From contig LNFB01000254.1 of the NCBI GenBank assembly GCA_001464385.1, positions 1 to 58,947 of the forward strand: a stretch of DNA of 58,947 nt. Reading direction: 5' to 3'. Shown piece after piece: positions 8,049 through 19,300 of this stretch (position 1 is the stretch's first letter; each line of letters begins with the position of its first letter). The notes beneath the pieces are model-generated. The model was not told the origin of the DNA and searched no databases. It worked only from the letters and a program-made list of their open reading frames with translations. The position numbers were made by a program, and so were the translations under genes. The DNA comes from Deltaproteobacteria bacterium Ga0077550. GTDB taxonomy: Bacteria; Myxococcota_A; Polyangia; Nannocystales; Nannocystaceae.

Positions 8049-9560
8049 TCAGCCCACGACGACGGTCTTGACCTGGCTCGAGCCGCCGCGCTCGTAGCGG
8101 ATCTTGAAGACCTTGGTCCCCGACAGGCCCATGTAGAGCTGCGCGGCCTGGAGCTCGTCGGTGAGGTCGCGGCCGTTGATGTGCGTGATCTTGTCGCCGG
8201 CGCGAAAGCCCAGCTTGGCCACGCTGCTGCCGGCCTTGATCGACTTGAGCTTGTAGCCGCTGTGCACGTCGTTCTGGATCGCCGGCACGATCGTCGCCTG
8301 CGACTGCATCGCGGAGGGCGACGCGACCATCTTGTCGAAGTACGCCTGGGTGATGGTGCACTTCGACGTGCTCTCGCAGCGCACCGGGTCCGACGGCGAG
8401 GTCCCGCCGCCGGAGCCGGGCGTCGCCCCACCACCTCCACCGGGCGTCGAGCCACCGCCACCGCCGGGCGTCGGCTTGGGGACGCTCGGCGTCGTGCCGC
8501 CGCTGGTCGGCCTCGGCGTGGTCGGGACCGTGCCCGGGATCGCGGCCGGCTCGCTGGGCGTCGGCGTGCCCCCGCTCGGCGTGCCCGCGCCCGGCTCGGG
8601 CGTCGTCGGGGCCGCGTCGGCGACGACGCTCGCCGGATCGCCGGTGAAGCCCGCGAGCAGTCCCGTCCACGCCAGGGCCTGGGTGAGGCGGTAGCTCTGC
8701 ACGATCGTCATGCCGTCGCGGAAGACCGTGACGTCGACCTTGTTCTCGGCGCCGTCGAGGGCGAAGCCGATGCGGCTGGCGTCGGTGAGCACGACACCGC
8801 CGAGCGCCTCGATCACGTCGCCGCTGCGCAGGCCGAGGCGGTGCAGGAGCGAGCCCTCGGCGATGTCGCCGACGCGGAAGCCCGCGGGCGGCCCCTCGGG
8901 GATCGGCGCGGCGAGCTGGGTGAACGTCGGCGGCGCGCCGCTGCGCACCCGCTCGAACACCAGCGCGGCGACGAACGGATCGACGCGCCAGGTCGCCTCG
9001 CCCGCGACCGGCGGTGTGATCGCCCGGGCGAGCGCAGCGTCGAGCGCCGGGTCCTCGATCGGCGCGGTGCTCGGGGCCGTCGTCGTGCCCGTCGTCGCAG
9101 GCGGGGTCGCGGGCGTCGTCGCGGTGGTCGGCGCGGCCTCGCCTCCCGCGATCTCGCCCGCCTCGCGGGCGCGTCGCTCGGCGCGGGCTCGCTCGATCTT
9201 CTCGCAGCCCTCGGCGGATCCGAGCGCGACGAACCCGAGCAGGACCGCTGCGCCGCCACGGCGACGCCCCGCGTTCTTCGCGTTGGTCCGCACCGCCGAC
9301 GCGCGCGGCTGCGGTGGCTCGGCGACCGGCTCCGTGCGGGCGTCGATCTCCGCCGCCGCCGCCGTGGGCTCGAGCGCCGCCGCGGCGCTGCGGCGCGCGC
9401 GGTTGGTGAACAGCACCATGCCGCCGACCGCGAGCCCGGGCCCGAGGCTCACGACGCCGACGAAGATGAGGGGCCACCACACGTCGTAGACGGCGAAGGT
9501 CACGGCGCCGCCCCAGAACACCAGGCCGACGGCGAAGGGCCAGAGGGGTCGGCGTTCCAT
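8049..9560 (-). CDS. GspC-like membrane protein with two PDZ domains
   Basis: 503 residues. Two hydrophobic segments lie near the N-terminus (about 8-27 and 30-52), then a basic linker, a third weakly hydrophobic stretch (about 104-116), and low-complexity Thr/Pro/Ala. A first PDZ-like domain is at about 215-290 ('GSLLHRLGLRSGDVIEALGG'). A Pro/Gly/Ser-rich spacer separates it from the second at about 400-500. This last part resembles type II secretion GspC: 'CTITQAYFDKMVASP', 'IVPAIQND', 'GYKLKSIKAGSSVAKLGF', 'GDKITHINGRDLTD'. GspC links inner-membrane and outer-membrane parts of the secreton. No other T2SS gene is in the window, and two PDZ domains in one GspC-like chain is unusual. It lies 34 bases after the TPR gene. 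Confidence 0.8.
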   Translation of the reverse strand: MERRPLWPFAVGLVFWGGAVTFAVYDVWWPLIFVGVVSLGPGLAVGGMVLFTNRARRSAAAALEPTAAAAEIDARTEPVAEPPQPRASAVRTNAKNAGRRRGGAAVLLGFVALGSAEGCEKIERARAERRAREAGEIAGGEAAPTTATTPATPPATTGTTTAPSTAPIEDPALDAALARAITPPVAGEATWRVDPFVAALVFERVRSGAPPTFTQLAAPIPEGPPAGFRVGDIAEGSLLHRLGLRSGDVIEALGGVVLTDASRIGFALDGAENKVDVTVFRDGMTIVQSYRLTQALAWTGLLAGFTGDPASVVADAAPTTPEPGAGTPSGGTPTPSEPAAIPGTVPTTPRPTSGGTTPSVPKPTPGGGGGSTPGGGGGATPGSGGGTSPSDPVRCESTSKCTITQAYFDKMVASPSAMQSQATIVPAIQNDVHSGYKLKSIKAGSSVAKLGFRAGDKITHINGRDLTDELQAAQLYMGLSGTKVFKIRYERGGSSQVKTVVVG

Positions 9561-9594
9561 GCCGGCGATGATACGCGAGCGGCGAGCGTCGGCG

Positions 9595-11301
9595 TCAGGC
9601 CGCGGCCGGGTCGACGCGGCGCTGCTCCAGGGCCTCGGCCTCGGCCTCGCGACTGGTGGCCCGCAGCACGGCGACCAGCCCGTCGATGACCTCGCCGAGC
9701 TCCGGGTGCCGCGCGCCGAGGGTCTGCTCGCGCAGCGCGAGCGCCGTGCTGAACGCCTCGTGGGCCGCGCCGAACTGCGAGCGCTGCAGGTGCATCTCGC
9801 CCAGGGCCAGCCAGCCCTCGGCGAAGCGGGGGTGGTCGGCGGCGAAGCTCACCCGGAGGATCGTGAGGCACTGCCGGGCCGCGCGCTCGGCCTCGCCGAG
9901 GTCGCCGCGCGCGCTGTGGATGCGCGAGGCCACCGCCTCGATCGAGGCCACGCGCGGGTGCTCGGGGCCGAGGCACTCGGCGGCGAGGCCCGCGGCGCGC
10001 TGGATCTCGCGGGCTGCGTCGCGCAGCCGACCCTGCCGGCGCCGCAGCTCGGCGATCGACTCGTGCAGCGCACACGCGATGGCGCTGGCCTTCTCCGCGC
10101 CGTCGATCGCGGCCGCGGCCGCGGCATAGGCGGCGTCGGCGGCCTCGTAGTCGCCGCGCGACCGGGCGAGCCAGCCGCGGTCGATGCACAGCGCGGCGTA
10201 CTGCGTGCCCATGCTCGGATCGACCAGGGTCCACGCGGCGTCGTAGGACGCGGCCGCGCGCTCGTACTCGCCGAGGGTGACCTCGATCGCCGCCGCGCCG
10301 CGGAGGATCTCGACGTCGAGGCGCGTGCCGCCGGGGGCCGTCACCGCGGCCACGCTCGACGCGGCGGTGCCGACGTTCGCGACGACCTTCGCCCGCTCGA
10401 AGCAGCTGCGCGCCTCGTCGAAGCGGGCGCGCTCGAACAGTGTCCAGCCGAGGCCGAGCAGACTGAAGGCGACCGCGCGATCGAGCCCGCCGGTGGTCGG
10501 CTGCGACTGCGGGCCGGGCACGCGGTAGGGCGACGCGGCGTTGCTGCTGCCGCGCAGCGGCGCGGTCGCGGCCTCGATCGCCGCGTCGCGGAACTGCTCG
10601 TGGATCGACAGCGCCTCGCGGAACAGCCGCTCGGCGCAGGCGTACTCGCCGGCGTGGTGGTGGATCCACGCGATGTCGTCGACGATCGATCGCACGGTGG
10701 TGTCGTCGGCCCCGGGCGCCGGCCCGACCAGCTCGAGCGCCGTCTCGCACAGCTCGATCGCGCGGGCGTGGCGACCGGCGTGGGAGTGCTGCTGCGCCAC
10801 GCGGCGGAGCAACCACGCCAGCTGGGCCCGCCACGACGCCGGCACGCGGCCCTCGAGGCCGTCGAGCAGCCGTCGCAGGTACGTGTCGGCCTGCTCGCGA
10901 TCGTGGAGCATCGAGCTGACGGTCGCGAGGCTGTAGCAGTTGAGCAGCACCTCGGGCGAGCTCGCCGGCAGGTCGCGCTGCACCAGCGACAGCGCCCGCT
11001 CGTACAGCGTGCGGGCCTCGTCGTAGGCGCCGCCGCGCAGCGCACGATCGCCCTGGGCCCGCAGCGCGAGCGCGGGCGCGTGGCGCTGCGCGAACGATCG
11101 CCACGCGATCGAGGCCGAGCCGAACAGCAGCGCGAACAGCAGGGCGAGGCCGGCGACGGGCCGCCCGGCCTGCATCGCGATCATCAACAGGCCGAGGGCC
11201 GCGAGGGAGAACGGGATGCGGTACAGCGCTGGCGCGCGGGCCAGGGCGTCGCCGCGCACCAGCGCCGTCGTGCCCCCCGTGCCAGTCGTCGCCTCTGCCA
11301 C
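9595..11301 (-). CDS. Membrane-anchored tetratricopeptide-repeat protein
   Basis: 568 residues from GTG at 11301; in-frame ATGs occur only further in, so the start is not certain. One or two membrane segments lie near the N-terminus ('FSLAALGLLMIAMQAG' and 'VAGLALLFALLFGSA'). The rest is helical TPR and TPR_12-type repeats: 'GGAYDEARTLYERALSL', 'AGRHARAIELCETALEL', 'GEYACAERLFREALSI', 'ARFDEARSCFERAK', 'GDLGEAERAARQCLTI'. These are protein-binding scaffolds; the partner is unknown. The PDZ and methyltransferase genes follow on the same strand with short gaps, suggesting a three-gene unit. Confidence 0.82.
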   Translation of the reverse strand: MAEATTGTGGTTALVRGDALARAPALYRIPFSLAALGLLMIAMQAGRPVAGLALLFALLFGSASIAWRSFAQRHAPALALRAQGDRALRGGAYDEARTLYERALSLVQRDLPASSPEVLLNCYSLATVSSMLHDREQADTYLRRLLDGLEGRVPASWRAQLAWLLRRVAQQHSHAGRHARAIELCETALELVGPAPGADDTTVRSIVDDIAWIHHHAGEYACAERLFREALSIHEQFRDAAIEAATAPLRGSSNAASPYRVPGPQSQPTTGGLDRAVAFSLLGLGWTLFERARFDEARSCFERAKVVANVGTAASSVAAVTAPGGTRLDVEILRGAAAIEVTLGEYERAAASYDAAWTLVDPSMGTQYAALCIDRGWLARSRGDYEAADAAYAAAAAAIDGAEKASAIACALHESIAELRRRQGRLRDAAREIQRAAGLAAECLGPEHPRVASIEAVASRIHSARGDLGEAERAARQCLTILRVSFAADHPRFAEGWLALGEMHLQRSQFGAAHEAFSTALALREQTLGARHPELGEVIDGLVAVLRATSREAEAEALEQRRVDPAAA

Positions 11302-11356
11302 GCATCCATGGTGGCAAGGGCGGAGGAGCGCCGCAACTCCAAGTGCGGGCCCCTCG

Positions 11357-13234
11357 TCACCATCGCCACCACAGGGCGGGCGATACGGCCCAGATCCGTG
11401 CCGAGCGCAGGGCGACCAGGGTCGAGAGGATGCCCTGCAGGCCGGCGCGCGTCCGCGGGTCGAGCAGGAGCAGGGCCGCGGGGTCGACGAGCGCGTCGCC
11501 GCGGACGTTGCCCTGGACCTGGCCGAAGCCGGCAAGAATGTCGCGCAGCGTGGGCTCGGGCGGATAGATCTCGAGCGGCGTCCCCGGCGCGACGCCGCCC
11601 TTCGTCTCGGCGTCGGCGACGGCGTCGTCGAGGGTGCCGATCGCGTCGACGAGCCCGCGGGCCTTGGCGTCGGCGCCCGTCCACACGCGGCCCTGCGCGA
11701 TCGCCTCGACGGCGGCGCGATCGAGCTTGCGACCCTCGGCGACCCGCGCCACGAAGGTGTCGTAGGTGGCGCGCATCATCGACTCGACGGTGGTGCGCTC
11801 GGCGTCGGTCCACGGCTTCATCGACGACCACATGAGCGCCCGCTCGCCGCGGTGGACCTCGAAGGTGTTCACGCCGAGCTTGGCCAGCGCGTCGCCGAAC
11901 ACGAGCTTGCCGCCGACGACGCCGATCGATCCGGTGAGCGTGTCGGCGCCGGCGAAGATCCGCGCCGCGGGGGCCGAGATGTAGTAGCCGCCCGACGCGG
12001 CGGCCGAGCCCATCGACACCACCAGCGGCTTGCGCTCGCCGAGGGCCTTGGCCGCGTGCCAGATCTGCTCGGAGGCCAGCGCACTGCCACCGCCCGAGTC
12101 GACGCGGAGCACCACGGCCTTCACGGCCTCGTCGGCGGCGACGGCCGAGAGCGCGGCGACCAACGTGTGCGACGCGATCTCCTCGCGCGCGCCGAGCAGG
12201 CCCGAGCCGCTGCCGTCGACGATGTTGCCGACCGCGTAGACGATCGCGACGTGGGGCTCGCTCGGCCGCACCGGCGGCAACAGGCCGAGGAAGCGCTGCA
12301 GCGTGGCGAAGTCGGCCAGCTTGCCGCCGCGCCGGAGCACGCGCCACGGCTGCCCCGCGCTCGCGTGATCGCGGAAGCTCTCCCAGGTGGCGACCTCGTC
12401 GACGAGCTTCGCCGCGATCGCGTCGTCGCCGACGAACAGCCCGCGATCGACCGCGGCCACCGCCCCGGCGTGGTCGAGGCCGCGCGCCGCACCGATCGCG
12501 TCGAGCTGCGACGCCCAGCGCCGCTCGACGATCGCGCCCAGGGTCTCGAGCATCTCGGGCGACGGCGCGTCGCGGGTGATCGGCTCGGCGGCCCCCTTGA
12601 ACGCCCCGACGTGGAGGAAGTCCGCGGTGACCCCGACGCGATCGAGCAGGCCCTTGACGTGGATCGGCGTGGCCGCCGGTCCGGTGATCGCAAGCTCGCC
12701 CAGGGGCGCGAGGCCGACGCGGCTGCACGCGGTCGCGACGTGGTAGGTCGTGTCGGTCAGTCGCTCGGCGTGGCACCACGCCGGCTTGCCGCCGCTGCGG
12801 AAGTCGGCGAGCGCGCGGCGCAGCTCCTCGGCGGCGACGAGATCGATCGCGAGATCGCCGAAACGGATCACGAGGCCGGTGGTGTTCGCGTCGCTCGCGG
12901 CGGTGTCGAGCTGCGCGACGAGGTCGCGCAGCGGCGTGCTCGCGCCGCCGAACAACGACATGCCCGCGACCTCGCTCACGGCGCCGTCCCACGCGACGAC
13001 GCCGTGGGCCGGCGTGCCCTCGGCGTAGTCGGCCGAGGCGCGCGGGGCCTCGTAGGGGCCGGGCTCGTCGAGCTTCGACGCGAACATCCCCGCCAGCGGC
13101 GAGAACGGCGAGCCGCCGCCGCCCTCGGAGCTGGGTGCTGGCGTCGCGTCCTTCGGCGCGGGCTCGCGGCACCCCGAGGCGACGACGAGCGAGCAGAGCA
13201 CCGGGGCGAGGACGCGGGCGGATCGTGGGCGCAT
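11357..13234 (-). CDS. sppA: SppA-type S49 serine protease, predicted lipoprotein
   Basis: 625 residues, matching the long (67K) E. coli SppA form with two S49 domains. The start at 13234 gives a lipoprotein signal 'VLCSLVVASGC' (Cys22), whereas E. coli SppA is held by a transmembrane helix. The catalytic dyad is visible: Lys213 in 'VGAFKGAAEPITRD' (E. coli Lys209) and Ser414 in 'GSAAASGGYYISA' (E. coli Ser409). The C-terminal domain also has 'LTGSIGVVGGKL'. SppA degrades signal-peptide remnants and other membrane peptides. It is divergent from the alpha-2-macroglobulin gene across a 143-base promoter region. A protease and a protease inhibitor sharing one control region may be meaningful, but that is inference. 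Confidence 0.9.
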   Translation of the reverse strand: MRPRSARVLAPVLCSLVVASGCREPAPKDATPAPSSEGGGGSPFSPLAGMFASKLDEPGPYEAPRASADYAEGTPAHGVVAWDGAVSEVAGMSLFGGASTPLRDLVAQLDTAASDANTTGLVIRFGDLAIDLVAAEELRRALADFRSGGKPAWCHAERLTDTTYHVATACSRVGLAPLGELAITGPAATPIHVKGLLDRVGVTADFLHVGAFKGAAEPITRDAPSPEMLETLGAIVERRWASQLDAIGAARGLDHAGAVAAVDRGLFVGDDAIAAKLVDEVATWESFRDHASAGQPWRVLRRGGKLADFATLQRFLGLLPPVRPSEPHVAIVYAVGNIVDGSGSGLLGAREEIASHTLVAALSAVAADEAVKAVVLRVDSGGGSALASEQIWHAAKALGERKPLVVSMGSAAASGGYYISAPAARIFAGADTLTGSIGVVGGKLVFGDALAKLGVNTFEVHRGERALMWSSMKPWTDAERTTVESMMRATYDTFVARVAEGRKLDRAAVEAIAQGRVWTGADAKARGLVDAIGTLDDAVADAETKGGVAPGTPLEIYPPEPTLRDILAGFGQVQGNVRGDALVDPAALLLLDPRTRAGLQGILSTLVALRSARIWAVSPALWWRW

Positions 13235-13377
13235 GGCGTGGCACCGTAGGCAAGCCCGACGCCGGCCGCAATCATCGCCGGGTCGGCGTCGAGATCGATG
13301 CGCTGGAGCCACCTGTTCGGCGTTCGCGACGAGATCAAAGCGCGTCGCCGTGCGTTCGACGTGTCCCGCTACCATCG

Positions 13378-16300
13378 ATGCCGATGCCCGATCATCCGAC
13401 GAACCGCCGCGCCCACCACTGCCGTGTCCTGGTCGCCGTCGTCGGCATGGTCGGCGGTGCGATCGGCACCACGGGCTGCGCGGACAAGCCGGAGCCCGTC
13501 GCGGAGGTCGCCGCGGAGGTCGCCGCGCCCGCGGTCGAGCTCGATCTGTGGTCGGGCGTGCCGCCGCTCGAGCCGCACCCGGGCGACCTCGCCTCGGTGA
13601 TCGAGCCGCGGCCCGGGCCCGAGAAGCCGACGACCGTCGGCGAGCGCATCGAGCTGGCCTTCCCGCCAGAGGTGCCGCCCGAGACCAGTCGACCCGAGGT
13701 CACCACCGGCCCGCTGACGGTCGAGCGCTTCGGGCCCACCGGGCCGCTCGATCTGGTCGACGCGGTGCGCGTGACCTTCAACCAGCCGATGGTGCCGCTG
13801 GCCTCGGTCGAGTCCCTCGCGACCAAGACGGTGCCGCTGGTGATCGAGCCCGCGGTGGCGGGCAAGGCCCGCTGGCTCGGCACGCGGACGGTCGCGTTCT
13901 ACCCCGAGGGGCGGCTGCCGTTCTCGACCACGTACACGATGCGCGTGCCCGCCGACTCGGTGTCGATGTCCGGCAACAAGCTGGAGAAGGAGGTGCGCTG
14001 GACGATCAGCACGCCGACGCTCGCGCTGGTGTCGGCCGATCCGTGGAACGGCGCGACCGGGCGCCTGCTCGATCAGAACATCACGCTCACGTTCAACCAG
14101 CCGGTGCAGCGCACCGCGCTGGCCGCTGCGCTGGACCTCACGGCCGGCGGCAAGGACGTCCCGTTCACCATCGTCGACCCGCCGTTCGTGGAGACGATGG
14201 AGCCGTGGCAGCGCGACCGCATCGTCGTGCTCGATCCGAAGGACAAGCTCACCCCGGACACCAGCTACGCGATCAGCCTGCCGGCGGGCGTGTACGGCGA
14301 GGGGCCCGAGCGCAGCGCGGCGATCTCGACGGGGTTCTCGACGTACCCACCGCTCACCCTGTCGCTCGCCGACTGCGGCACGCCCTGCTACGCGGGCGGC
14401 GGCATCACGCTGGTGTCGAGCACGCCCGTCGCCGATCCGAAGCTCGAGGACAAGGTCCACATCAGCCCCGCGGTGCCGAACCTCCGGATCGAGGACTGGG
14501 GTGGGATCCACCTCGCCGGCGACTTCACGGGCGACACCACGTACACGGTGACCGTCGACGCAGGCGTCCTCGACGCCCACGGGCAGAGCCTCGCCAAGCC
14601 GTTCCGCGCGGTGGCGAAGCTCGGGCCGTTCTACCCCGAGCTCGGGTACAAGACGCCGGCGCCGAGCCCCGCGGTCATCGAGCTCGGGGCGCCGCGCGAG
14701 CTGACGCTGCGGATCGCCGGGCTCGATCGCGTCGAGGTCGAGGGCGCCAGCTTCCCTCCGAGCCGACTCGGCGCGTACCTCGACGTCTACGCCTACGACT
14801 CGAGCTGGGGTTGGCCCCGCGACATCGGCAAGTTCACGTGGTCGAAGCGCTTCGACGTGAAGCCGTCGCGGCGCAAGCGGCAGGACCTCCTGCTCGGGCT
14901 CGACGAGCTGCTCGGGACGAACCGCATGGCGTGGCTGACGGTGCGATCCAACGAGATCCAAGAGAGGGATTGGAAGTGGCGCGCGGGGCTGTCGCAGTTC
15001 GTCGTCGTCACCGACCTCGGCGTCGCGGCGGCCGTCGATCGCGACTCGGGCACGATCATGGTCACGCGCCTGTCGACCGGTGAGCCGGTCGCGGGTGTGG
15101 CCGTGTCGATCGGCGAGGCCATGAGCACGCCGGTGTGGACCGGCACGACCGACGCCGAGGGCCTCGCATCGGCGACGTTCAGCCCGCTCACGTACGGCCA
15201 CAAGGTCGTGGTCAAGGCGGAGCTCGGCGACGACGCGGCGTTCCTCCGCCTCGACCAGGGCGACCTGCGCGGGCAGTGGCGCTACTGGAACGCGCCGGAG
15301 GACCAGGCGCTGGGGTTCTTCTTCACCGATCGCGCGCCGTACAAGCCCGGCGACACGATCCACCTGGTCGGCGTGCTGCGCCAGCAGACCCGCGGTCCCA
15401 AGGGCGGCACCGCGTGGTGGCGGCAGAACGCGACGGCCACGTACAAGGTCGTCGATCCGCGCGGCGTCGACGTGGCCTCGGGCGAGGCGAAGATCGGCCC
15501 GTTCGGCACGGTCGCCGTCGACATCCCGACCAAGCCCGACGGCGGCACGGGCTCGTACCAGTTCCAGATGGAGGTGCCGAGCCTGTTCGGCCCCAACCAG
15601 ACCTTCCACCACGCGGTGTCGGTCGAGACGTATCGGACGCCCGAGTTCACGGTCGCGGTGGCGCGCCCCGACAGCAAGCCGCTGGTCTTCGGCGACACGC
15701 TGGTCGCGGAGATCCGCGGCGAGTACCTCCACGGCGCGCCGCTCGTGGGTGGCGAGGTCGCGTACGCGCTGACGCGCACCGAGACCGACTTCCGCCCGCC
15801 GGGCTCCGAGAACGACGCGTTCGTGTTCGGCGCGGGCTCGTCGGCGTGGGGCGGCTACCGCGAGTACGGGCGAGGCCGGCATGGCGGTGGGCACGGCGGC
15901 TGGGGGTGGTCGCCGCCGTCCACCACGCTGCGCAACGCGACCGGCACGCTGGACGCGACCGGCAAGCTCGTCGTGACGCACACCGTCGTCGCGAAGGAGC
16001 CGCCGCCGCCGGGCACACCCGCAGCGGCGGTCGTCGTACCGACGGGGCCCGAGCCGCTTCCGCGCGCGGCGACGTACGCGATCGCAGCGACCGTCACCGA
16101 TCAGAACCGGCAGGCGATCGGCGGCACGGGGAGCTTCGTCGTGCACCCCGCGAAGATCTACGTGGGCATCCGAACCGAGCGCAGCGTGCTGCGCGAGGGC
16201 GAGCGCACCAACCTCGAGGCTGTCGCAGTCGATCTCGAGGGCGCCCGCACCACGGGCAACGCCATCACCGTCGACTTCGTCCGCCAGGAGACCACGCGCA

Positions 16301-19300
16301 CGGCGGTCGAGAAGGACGGCCGCTGGAGCTTCGAGTACAAGACGACCGAGGCCCGCATCGGCGGCTGCGCGCTGGTGTCCGACGCCGCGCCGCAGCCCTG
16401 CGAGGTGAGCCCCGACAAGGCCGGCACGTACGTCGCGCGCGCCACGGCCAAGGACGCCGCCGGCCACGAGACCCGCAGTGAGCTGAGCCTCTACGTCCAC
16501 GGCAAGGACGCGATCGTGTGGGACGCCGGCGCCGAGCGCCGCGTCGACCTCGTCGCCGACAAGCGCACGTACGCCCCGGGCGACACCGCGAAGGTGTTGT
16601 TGCGCTCGCCGTTCACCGACGCGCGCGGCATCGTCGTCGTCGAGCGCGAGGGCATCGCGACCGAGATCCCGGTGGTCGTCACCGGGGGCGCGCACGCGGT
16701 GGAGATCCCCATCACCGAGGACATGGTCGGCGGCGTCACGCTGTCGGCGATGCTGACGCGAGGTCGCACCGAGATCCCCGGCGCGCCCAAGGGCCAGGAC
16801 CTCGGCATGCCCGCGGCGGCCGCTGGTCAGGTCGACCTCGACGTGGTCACCGACAGCAAGACGATCGTCGTCGCGCTCGAGCCCCACGCCAAGGAGATCG
16901 CGCCCAAGGGTAGCCTGTCGCTGTCGATCAAGACCACGCGCAAGGATGGCGGTGCGGCGCTGCCCGCCGCCGTCGCCGTGATGGTGGTCGACGAGGGCGT
17001 GCTCAGCCTGATGGCCTACGAGACGCCGGATCCCGTGGCGTTCTTCCACGGGAAGCGCCAGGGCGAGGTGTGGCTGCACGCGCTGCAGGCCAACGTGCTG
17101 CCGCGTGACGACGTGGCGACGCCGGTCGTGCCGACGACGCCGACCACCACGACGCCGTCGATGATGCCGATGGGAGGCGCGGGCATCCGCCGCGACATGC
17201 CGTCGGATCCCACGAGCGGCATGCCGATGCCCAAGCCCTCCGCCGCGGCGCCCGGTGCCGCGCCGCCGCCGATGATGGAGAAGGCGCGGGACAGCGCGCC
17301 GGCGCGCGAGGAGGAGCGCAAGGCCGACAGCTCGTCGCGCGCGGGCGGCGAGGCGGGCTTCGACGTCACCGCGGCGATGGCCCAGGGCGTCTCGCTGCGC
17401 ACCGTGTTCGCGACCACCGCGTTCTTCGACGCCGAGATCGTCACGGACGCGAACGGCGAGGCCCGCATCGACATCCCGATGCCCGAGAACCTCACCACGT
17501 TCCGCATCATGGCGGTCGCGGTCGATCCGGCGGTGGCCGATCGGTTCGGGAGCGGCGAGAGCTCGGTGCGCGTCCGCAAGCCGATCATGATCCGGCCCTC
17601 GCTGCCGCGCTTCGCCAACTACGGCGACACGTTCGAGGGCGCCGTGATGGTCGACAACCAGAGCGACGCCGCGCAGAAGGTCCTCGTCGGCACGCGCGGC
17701 CTCAACGTCACGCTCGGCGGCGAGACCGAGCGCTTCGTCGACATCCCGGGGGGCGAGTCGCGCGAGGTCCGGTTCGACATGGCGGTGCAGGAGGTCGGGA
17801 CGATGCGCCTGCAGTTCGCGGCGATGAGCAGCGCCGGCCGCGACGCGACCGAGGTCACGCTGCCGGTGCACTATCCGGCGACCGCCAAGGCCTTCGCCGA
17901 CTACGGCATGACGGATGCGTCGGTGCAGCGGACGATCGAGCCGCCGGCCGATGCGCTGCCGGCGTTCGGCGGGCTCGAGCTGAGCTTCAGCTCGACGGCG
18001 CTGAGCGGCCTCGAGGACGCGGTCTCGTACCTGGTCGACTATCCGTATGAGTGCGCGGAGCAGACCGCGAGCCGCATCCTGCCGATCTTCGCGTTGGGCG
18101 ACGTTCTCGACGCGTTCCCGATCGCCACGGTACGCGACAGGTTGGCCCGCGACGCGCTCGGTCGCGCCGGCATCGCGCGGCTGCTGACGTACCAGCTGTA
18201 CGACGGCGGCTTCGGCTACTGGGACACCCGCGAGAGCTGGCCGTACCTCACCAACTGGGTGACGTTCGCGCTGCTCGAGGGCAAGCGCCGGGGCTACGAG
18301 GTCCGCGCCGACGCGCTCGATCGATCGCTGTCGTACCTCGAGAACTTCGTGCAGTACGGCTACCGCTCGCGCTGGGGCGATTACTACGATTGGACCTCGC
18401 GGGCGTTCGCGCTGTGGCTTCTGTCCGGCGAGAAGCGCGGCGCCACGCTGTTCGATTCGGTGTGGTCGCACCGGGCCGAGATGCCGCTCTATGCCCGGGC
18501 GCTCTTGATGTCGGCCGCGCACCGATATGGCAAGACCGTCGAGCGGGACGCGGTCCGCGAGGAGCTGCGCGACGTCGTCGTCGAGTCGGCGCGGACGATC
18601 CACTTCGCCGAGGGCAAGGGCGAGGCCGCGGCCGAGGGGCTGCGGGTGCTCATGCACTCGAGCGCGCAGACGGACGCAATCGTGCTGATGGCGCTGCTCG
18701 AGATCGATCCGGCGGACACCATGCTGCCGAAGATCATCGCCGGCATCATGGACGACCGCGATCCCAAGCGCGGCGGCCGGTGGCTCTCGACCCACGCCAA
18801 CGCCTGGGCGCTGGTCGCTGCGAGCCGCTACTTCGAGGTCGTCGAGAAGGACGAGCCCGACTACACCGCGCAGGTGTGGATCGACGAGCTGTTCGCGGGC
18901 GAGCACGCGTTCCGCGGCCGCAGCATGGCCACCGTCGATCAGACGATCCCGATGCAGACGCTGCAGGGCGCGCCCACGCGCGAGCTGACGCTCGCGAAGG
19001 CGGGCCTCGGCAAGCTCTACTATCGCATCGGCCTGCGCTACGCGCCCAAGGACCTGAAGCTCGCGGCCACCGATCAGGGCTTCACCGTGTATCGCACCTA
19101 CGAGGCGCTGCCGGGTCCCGACGGCAAGGTGGATCCCGACGCGGTGAAGCAGACCGACGACGGCGATTGGCTGGTCAAGGCCGGCACCAATGTGAAGGTC
19201 ACCATTTCGTTGGTGGTCAGCGATCGGGCCAACTATGTGGTCGTCGACGATCCGCTCCCCGCGGGCTTCGAGGGCCAGAACCCGAAGTTCGTGACGTCGG

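Noticed and set aside
13236..13260. Sigma-54-like TGGCAC...GC upstream of the macroglobulin gene
   Set aside because: The GC element is two bases too close to the GG element for a -24/-12 promoter.
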